From Actinomycetota bacterium (GTDB lineage: Bacteria; Actinomycetota; Acidimicrobiia; Acidimicrobiales; CAIXPF01): a stretch of DNA of 37,905 nt. The position numbers and the translations under genes were made by a program. Positions 33,875-37,905 of this stretch are shown here, one piece after another; positions within the stretch are counted from its first letter, which is position 1; each line of letters opens with the position of its first letter. The notes under the pieces were generated by a model, which saw nothing but the letters and a program-made list of their open reading frames with translations, was not told the origin of the DNA and ran no database searches. Location of the stretch: the NCBI GenBank assembly GCA_016870475.1, contig VGBO01000019.1, positions 1 through 37,905 of the forward strand, given 5' to 3'.

Positions 33875-34458
33875 CCGACGCCGCGTTGCGTCCGGCGGCG
33901 GGTCGACTGCTCGTCGCGACGCCGGTCATCGACGACCCGAACTTCGAGCGGACCGTGGTGCTGCTGTTCGAGCACGACGACGCGATCGGTTCGGCCGGGG
34001 TGGTGCTCAACCGGCCGACCGACGTACCGGTCATCGACGCGATCGACGGCTGGGGCGACTCGGCGGCCGCGCCCGGCGTCGTGTTCGTCGGCGGTCCGGT
34101 CGCCGACACGGCGGCGATCGGTGTGGCGCGTCGGGCCCGCACGACCGGCGAGGTCGCGCCCTGGGTGCGCGGCGCGATGCAGGACCTGTTCGACGACCTC
34201 GTCGTGGTCGATCTCGCCGTCGACGCCGCACCGGTGCTGCCCGCACTCGACGAGCTCCGCATCTGGACCGGCTACGCCGGGTGGGGTCCGGGTCAGCTGC
34301 GAGGCGAGCTCGAGGCCGGTGCCTGGTGGGTGGTCGACGCCGACCCGGCCGACGTGTTCTGCCGTGACCCGGCCGGCCTGTGGCGGGCGGTACTCACCCG
34401 GCAGGGTGGCCGGTTCCGGATGTGGGCGCACGCACCCGACGACCCACAGGTGAACTGA
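33871..34458 (+). CDS. YqgE/AlgH family protein
   Basis: A 195-aa member of the YqgE/AlgH (DUF179) family. Marks are GRLLVATPVIDDPNFERTVVLLFEH (quoted in part: ATPVIDDPNFERTVVLL), GSAGVVLNRPTD, VFVGGPVAD, and RIWTGYAGWGPGQLRGELEAGAWWVV with a final DVFCRDPAGLWRAVL. The biochemical role of the family is not settled; AlgH has been linked to regulation in Pseudomonas. ATG 33871 overlaps the stop of the upstream dehydrogenase by 4 bases, an unusual partner for this gene. The stop faces the photolyase stop across 4 bases inside a 12-bp palindrome. Confidence 0.95.
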   Translation: MTDAALRPAAGRLLVATPVIDDPNFERTVVLLFEHDDAIGSAGVVLNRPTDVPVIDAIDGWGDSAAAPGVVFVGGPVADTAAIGVARRARTTGEVAPWVRGAMQDLFDDLVVVDLAVDAAPVLPALDELRIWTGYAGWGPGQLRGELEAGAWWVVDADPADVFCRDPAGLWRAVLTRQGGRFRMWAHAPDDPQVN

Positions 34459-34462
34459 GCGC

Positions 34463-35848
34463 TCAGAGCGGGAGGCGCTGTTGTTCGCCCCCGCCGGTCC
34501 GCCGGGCGAGGAACGCGGCGGCGGCGACGTCGTGGTCGACGATGCGGTCCGGGTAGGCGGCAGGGCGGCCGGCCGGGTCGAGGGTCCAGGGCCGGTGCAC
34601 CGCCGGGGCGGGCACGGCGGCGAGCTCGGGCACCCAGCGGTGGACGTAGTCGCCGGCCGGGTCGAACCGTTCCGCCTGACGCAACGGGTTGAACACCCGG
34701 TTCGGTCGGGTGTCGTTGCCGGTGCCGGCGATCCACTGCCAGTTCGCCGAGTTCTGGGCGATGTCCCCGTCGGCGAGCCAGTAGGCGAAGTGGTCGGCCC
34801 CACGCCGCCAGTCGTGGTGGAGGTCCTTCACGAGGAACGACGCGGCGATCATCCGGGCCCGGTTGTGCATCCATCCGGTGGCGGCGAGCTGACGCATCGC
34901 CGCGTCGACGATGGGGTAGCCGGTGCGGCCCGTCGCCCACGCATCGAACGTCGCCGGGTCGTCGTCCCAGTGGTCGCCCCGGGGCCGGTAGTCGGTGCGG
35001 GCGATCGCGGGGAATGCAGCGGTGACCTGGTGGTGGAAATCGCGCCACGCGAGCTGACGGACGAACGGCTCGCCGCCCGGTCGGCCGTCGCAACGGGCGG
35101 CGACCTCGGTGGCGGACAGGCAACCGAAGTGCAGCGCCGGGCTGAGCGCCGAGGTGCCCTCGACGGCGCACAGGTCGCGCCGGGCGTCGTAGTCGGCGAG
35201 GCCGTCGCGCACCCAGCGCTCGAGTCGATCACGGGCGGCGACCTCCCCGCCCCGGGTGAGCTCGGGTGACGGCGCACCGGTGACGAGCGTGGCGGCGTCG
35301 GGGAGGTCACCCGGATCGACGCCGTCGGGCAGGCGGACCGCGGTCGGCGCATCGAGCACCGCCCGCCGGTGCCGCACCCGTTCCCACGCCCGCCAGTACG
35401 GGGTGAACACCTTGAAGTGGTCGCCGCCGGTGGGCAGCACGGTGCCCGGTGCGACGATCGGCGGGCCCGGGTGCGTGACGAGCTGCGCCCCGGCGCCGGC
35501 GACCGCGTGCTCGAGGCGTTCCGCCCGACGGCGGGCGTACCCGCTCACGTCGGCCGCGACGTGCACGCTCGTCGCGCCGGTTGCCGTGACGACCGCGGCG
35601 GTCTCCCGGGTGGGGTCGCCCCGGCGCACCACGAGATCGCCGCCCCGTGCCCGGAGCGACGCCCGCAGGTCGGCGAGCGCGTCGAGGAGGAGGTGCACCC
35701 GGTTCGGCGCGGCGTAACCGCCCCGGAGGATCGCGTCGTCGAGCACGAACAGGGGAACGACCCGGTCGGCGTCGGCGATCGCCGCGACGAGCGCAGGGTT
35801 GTCATGGACCCGCAGGTCCCGGGTGAAGAGCACGACGGCGATCGGCAC
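34463..35848 (-). CDS. phr: Deoxyribodipyrimidine photolyase, class I (CPD photolyase)
   Basis: A 461-aa light-driven DNA repair flavoprotein. The N-terminal antenna domain starts VPIAVVLFTRDLRVHDNPAL. The FAD-binding C-terminal part shows TSALSPALHFGCLS, LAWRDFHHQV, RTGYPIVDAAMRQLAATGWMHNRARMIAASFLVKDL (landmarks PIVDAAMRQL and NRARM), DGDIAQNSANWQWIAGTGND and FDPAGDYVHRWVPEL, all typical for class I CPD photolyases. (6-4) photolyase or cryptochrome function is less likely but not excluded. GTG 35848 is preferred over GTG 35857, because the latter overlaps the TAGCGT box and the former lies 7 bases after it (leaderless). It is divergent from the thioesterase gene across 71 bp. No SOS box was seen here. 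Confidence 0.93.
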   Translation of the reverse strand: MPIAVVLFTRDLRVHDNPALVAAIADADRVVPLFVLDDAILRGGYAAPNRVHLLLDALADLRASLRARGGDLVVRRGDPTRETAAVVTATGATSVHVAADVSGYARRRAERLEHAVAGAGAQLVTHPGPPIVAPGTVLPTGGDHFKVFTPYWRAWERVRHRRAVLDAPTAVRLPDGVDPGDLPDAATLVTGAPSPELTRGGEVAARDRLERWVRDGLADYDARRDLCAVEGTSALSPALHFGCLSATEVAARCDGRPGGEPFVRQLAWRDFHHQVTAAFPAIARTDYRPRGDHWDDDPATFDAWATGRTGYPIVDAAMRQLAATGWMHNRARMIAASFLVKDLHHDWRRGADHFAYWLADGDIAQNSANWQWIAGTGNDTRPNRVFNPLRQAERFDPAGDYVHRWVPELAAVPAPAVHRPWTLDPAGRPAAYPDRIVDHDVAAAAFLARRTGGGEQQRLPL

Positions 35849-35855
35849 GCCGGTC

Positions 35856-35861
35856 ACGCTA
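35856..35861 (-). promoter_or_regulatory. -10 box TAGCGT of the photolyase gene
   Basis: On the minus strand TAGCGT is separated by 7 bases from GTG 35848. Confidence 0.5.
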
Positions 35862-35905
35862 GGGACCGGGCGGGGGCAAGGCGCGTGCCGGTCCGGCGGT
35901 GCCGG

Positions 35906-35911
35906 TACGGT
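35906..35911 (+). promoter_or_regulatory. -10 box TACGGT of the thioesterase gene
   Basis: TACGGT is separated by 8 bases from ATG 35920 (leaderless). Confidence 0.5.
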
Positions 35912-35919
35912 GAGCGGCC

Positions 35920-36366
35920 ATGGCCGAGGAGTCCACGACGATCACCCATCCGGGCGCCGCGATGACCTGCGCCGAGGTCGACGAGTACATCGCCGTCGGG
36001 TTCCCGTCGAACCGGGCGAGCTGCATCGACATCGGCCCGCGGCACGCCGTCGCCCGGCTCGCGACCGACCCGGCGTTGTTGCGGCCCGGCGGGATCATCT
36101 CCGGTCCGACCGTCTTCGGCGCCTGCGACGTGTCGATGTACTTCGCCTGTTTCGGGGCGATCGGTCTCGAACCGATGACGTTGACGAGCGAGCTGTCGAT
36201 CCGGTTCATGCGCCCGGCTCGGGGTGCGGCGCTGTTGGCCCGCACCGACCTGCACCATGTGGGACGTCGGAGCATCATCGGGTCGATCGTCGCCTGGATC
36301 GACCGGTCGCCGGACGCACCGGTCGCCGTGGCGCAGGGCACCTACGTGCGCCCGACCGCCGGCTGA
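35920..36366 (+). CDS. PaaI-like hotdog thioesterase
   Basis: A 148-aa single hotdog domain. The central helix region reads LLRPGGIISGPTVFGACDVSMYFACFG, followed by strands LTSELSIRFMRPARGAALLARTDLHHVGRRSIIGSIVAW and VAVAQGTYVRP (landmarks GGIISGPTVF, IRFMRPA, VAQGTY). This is the pattern of PaaI/YbgC-type acyl-CoA thioesterases. Substrates are unknown; it may serve the acyl-CoA enzymes upstream. It has a leaderless start at ATG 35920. It converges on the alpha/beta hydrolase, with 7-bp inverted arms around the two stops (36362-36368 and 36389-36395). Confidence 0.88.
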   Translation: MAEESTTITHPGAAMTCAEVDEYIAVGFPSNRASCIDIGPRHAVARLATDPALLRPGGIISGPTVFGACDVSMYFACFGAIGLEPMTLTSELSIRFMRPARGAALLARTDLHHVGRRSIIGSIVAWIDRSPDAPVAVAQGTYVRPTAG

Positions 36367-36390
36367 GCCCGACCGCGACGACTCGCTCGC

Positions 36391-37113
36391 TCAGCGGGGC
36401 GTGTGCTCGGCGAGGAACCGCACCACCGCGTCACGGCCGACGGCGACGGAGTCGGCGTCCTTCCAATGCGGGACGAGCGTCGCGTTCGGGGCGACCCGGG
36501 CGATCGTCTCCGACGTGACGGCCGGGTGGTAGAGGTCGTCGCCGCGCAGCACGAGCAGCGGGGTGGTGCACGCGGCGACGTCGTCGGTCGTCACGGAGAA
36601 CACGAAGTCACTGCCGTACATGGCGTCGCGGAACGCGGTCCACGCCTCGGCCGGGGTGTCGGGGCGGACGGGGCGGAGGTCGTCGGCCCAGCCGTCGAAC
36701 ATGTCGAAGAACGCCGACCGGTTGTCGTCGAGTCCGATCGGCTGGAACAGCACGGCCGACGTGACCCGCTCCGGCACGGCGTGGGCGAGCGCGAGCCCGT
36801 ACGACCCGCCAATGCACATGCCCGCAACGTGGAACCGGTCGACACCGAGGTGGTCGAGCAGCGCGAGTTGGTCGTCGGTGTAGACGTGCCAGCTGTCGGT
36901 GGCGCGCACGGGCGCGGTCGACCGGCCGGCGTTGCGTTGGTCCATGGCGATCACCCGGTAGTGCGGTGCGAGGACCTCAATGGGGTTCCACGGTGCGCGC
37001 TCCCACAGCGCGAGCTCGCTTCGCATGCCCCCCGGGGCGATGAGGAGCACCGGAAATCCGGTCCCGTGCTCCTCGTAGTGCAGGTGGACGTCGCCGCGTG
37101 TGAAGGTCGCCAT
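36391..37113 (-). CDS. Alpha/beta hydrolase with a cysteine at the nucleophile position
   Basis: A 240-aa alpha/beta hydrolase. The start ATG 37113 gives the family N-terminus MATFTRGDVHLHYEEHGTGFPVLLIAPGG; the much longer open frame upstream lacks any domain and is rejected. The nucleophile elbow reads VAGMCIGGSYG with Cys100 in place of Ser, as in dienelactone hydrolase and in a group of hydrolases annotated only by fold. An Asp after strand seven (LVLRGDDLYHP) and a His near the end (LVPHWKD) could complete the triad. The substrate is unknown. The short distance to the Gly-rich gene (43 bases) suggests that both could share a transcript running leftward. Confidence 0.88.
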   Translation of the reverse strand: MATFTRGDVHLHYEEHGTGFPVLLIAPGGMRSELALWERAPWNPIEVLAPHYRVIAMDQRNAGRSTAPVRATDSWHVYTDDQLALLDHLGVDRFHVAGMCIGGSYGLALAHAVPERVTSAVLFQPIGLDDNRSAFFDMFDGWADDLRPVRPDTPAEAWTAFRDAMYGSDFVFSVTTDDVAACTTPLLVLRGDDLYHPAVTSETIARVAPNATLVPHWKDADSVAVGRDAVVRFLAEHTPR

Positions 37114-37156
37114 GGCGGCGAGTTCAGCACACGGGTGGCTCCGCGGGCCGAGGACG

Positions 37157-37905
37157 CTACGGCGTCGCGCCCGGGCTCCCCTGGACCGCCGACGAGCCCG
37201 CGGCGGGCGCCAGGGCACCACCGCCTTCACCACCGTCCCCGCTCGGTGTACCGAAGCCGCCGGCTCCGCCATCGCCGCCATTTGCCGTGGCATTCGTACC
37301 GGTGGCGAGGGCGTTGCCGCCGGTGCCGCCGTCGCCGCCGGGTGCCCCGGCGCCGCCAGTGCCGCCGGTGCCGCCATCACCAGCGGTGGCCGTGAGTCCG
37401 CTGCCGGTGGACGTCGCGTCGCCGCCGTTGCCACCGTCTCCGCCGGTGCCGCCGCCGGTGCCGCCTGCGCCGCCGTTCCCGCCGGCGCATCCGTTGGTGC
37501 TCACGCTGCCGATCGAACTGCCGCCGTCACCGCCGTCACCGCCGTTGCCGATCACCCCGCCGGCGCCGCCGGTTCCCCCGGCTCCACACGTGACGCTGCC
37601 GGACGTGTAGCCGTTCCCGCCGCCTCCGCCGTTCCCGTTCGGGGCGGTCACCTCGACGCCGGCGGAGCCGCCGGTGCCGGCGGTCCCGGCCGTGCCGGCA
37701 CCGGTGCCGGCCCCACCGCCGTTGCCGCCGTTGCCGCCGCTGCCGGGGTCGCCGCCGTTGCCGCCGTCGCCGCCGGCGGTGGTGTTGGCGTCGCCGTCGC
37801 CGTCGTCGCCGCCGTTGCCTGGGCTGCCTGCGGCGCCGCCGAGCCCACCGTTCCCACCGTCACCGTTGGTCGTGAACGAGCTCCCGCCGTTGCCGCCGAG
37901 CCCGC
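37157..37905 (-). CDS. Glycine-rich PGRS-like repeat protein (5' end outside window)
   Basis: The minus-strand frame is open from the window edge to the TGA at 37157-37159, about 248 codons. Almost the whole visible part is GGxGGxGG-type triplet repeats with Asn, Asp, Thr and Ala between the Gly pairs (for example GGAGGTGGGTGGDGGNGGDA and GNGGNGGGAGT), the pattern of the PGRS domain of mycobacterial PE_PGRS proteins. Two isolated Cys residues occur (SVTCGAGG, STNGCAGG). The C-terminus is a non-repeat tail (ALAPAAGSSAVQGSPGATP). The N-terminal domain is not visible, so whether there is a PE domain or a signal peptide cannot be told. Such proteins form polyglycine-II-like bundles and are usually exported (family knowledge). 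An internal GTG at 37651 is not a convincing start, as repeats continue upstream. Confidence 0.85.
   Translation of the reverse strand, partial: GLGGNGGSSFTTNGDGGNGGLGGAAGSPGNGGDDGDGDANTTAGGDGGNGGDPGSGGNGGNGGGAGTGAGTAGTAGTGGSAGVEVTAPNGNGGGGGNGYTSGSVTCGAGGTGGAGGVIGNGGDGGDGGSSIGSVSTNGCAGGNGGAGGTGGGTGGDGGNGGDATSTGSGLTATAGDGGTGGTGGAGAPGGDGGTGGNALATGTNATANGGDGGAGGFGTPSGDGGEGGGALAPAAGSSAVQGSPGATP

Noticed and set aside
34463-35920. SOS box near the photolyase gene
   Set aside because: I looked for CGAAC-N4-GTTCG in the 71-bp divergent region and found none; the clear LexA box I found is at 20712-20727.
37114-37434. N-terminal extension of the Cys-nucleophile hydrolase
   Set aside because: It is low-complexity Ala/Pro/Arg translation overlapping the Gly-rich gene in another frame. 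The hydrolase fold starts at ATG 37113.
37160-37905. CRISPR array or simple-repeat DNA
   Set aside because: The periodic gccgccgttgcc units have no fixed repeat-spacer length. They encode in-frame Gly-Gly-x repeats on the minus strand.

Overview
The window is about 38 kb of very GC-rich DNA from an actinobacterium. The signs are dense short-gap gene packing, GTG and TTG starts, TANNNT -10 boxes placed 5-9 bases before start codons (leaderless mRNAs), an actinobacterial-type LexA box (CGAAC-N4-GTTCG), a Streptomyces-like tandem glycine riboswitch before gcvT, a luciferase-like oxidoreductase of the F420 type, and a PGRS-like Gly-rich protein at the right edge. The overall gene mix fits a free-living, aerobic member of the Acidimicrobiia best; this is an inference from content, not a phylogenetic result.

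Layout. 1-2.4 kb: the C-terminal half of catalase-peroxidase KatG, a frameshifted BspA-like surface protein, a glycosyltransferase-like fragment that runs into tRNA-Arg(ACG), and that tRNA. 2.5-6.7 kb: a catabolic-looking group (SDR, FAD amine oxidase-like enzyme, cytosine/creatinine deaminase-like amidohydrolase, creatininase-family amidohydrolase). 6.7-12.5 kb: an acidic unknown protein, two tRNA-Ser genes, a DUF3048 lipoprotein, a DnaQ-fold exonuclease, a double-hotdog dehydratase and a DUF2157-like membrane protein. 12.6-14.9 kb: a CsoR/CstR-like repressor with its own candidate operator, followed by larB and larC for the nickel-pincer cofactor. 14.9-20.7 kb: fatty acid desaturase, alpha/beta hydrolase, oligopeptidase B, metallo-beta-lactamase-fold hydrolase and an LLM oxidoreductase.

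20.7-25.3 kb: a type IIA topoisomerase A-B pair whose promoter carries a LexA/SOS box, then a single-cluster ferredoxin and an unknown protein. 26.4-27.4 kb, minus strand: a glycine/sarcosine/betaine reductase B-family protein with an in-frame TGA that is best read as selenocysteine (UxxC motif). It is divergent from 27.4-31.6 kb, a glycine riboswitch followed by gcvT and gcvP with no gcvH. 31.6-34.5 kb: two acyl-CoA dehydrogenase subunits and a YqgE/AlgH protein, each overlapping the next by 4 bases. 34.5-37.1 kb: photolyase, thioesterase and a Cys-nucleophile alpha/beta hydrolase. The right edge is a PGRS-like protein open at its 5' end.

How parts may work together (inference): the deaminase-like, creatininase-like and amine oxidase-like genes could convert creatinine-type compounds through sarcosine to glycine. 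The glycine-sensing gcv operon could dispose of that glycine, and the selenoprotein beside it belongs to a family first known from glycine, sarcosine and betaine reduction. The strongest points for follow-up are the selenoprotein, the SOS-box topoisomerase operon, the lar cluster with a Cys-only CsoR-like regulator, and the very regular leaderless promoter layout. No stretch over 300 bases lacks a gene or RNA feature.
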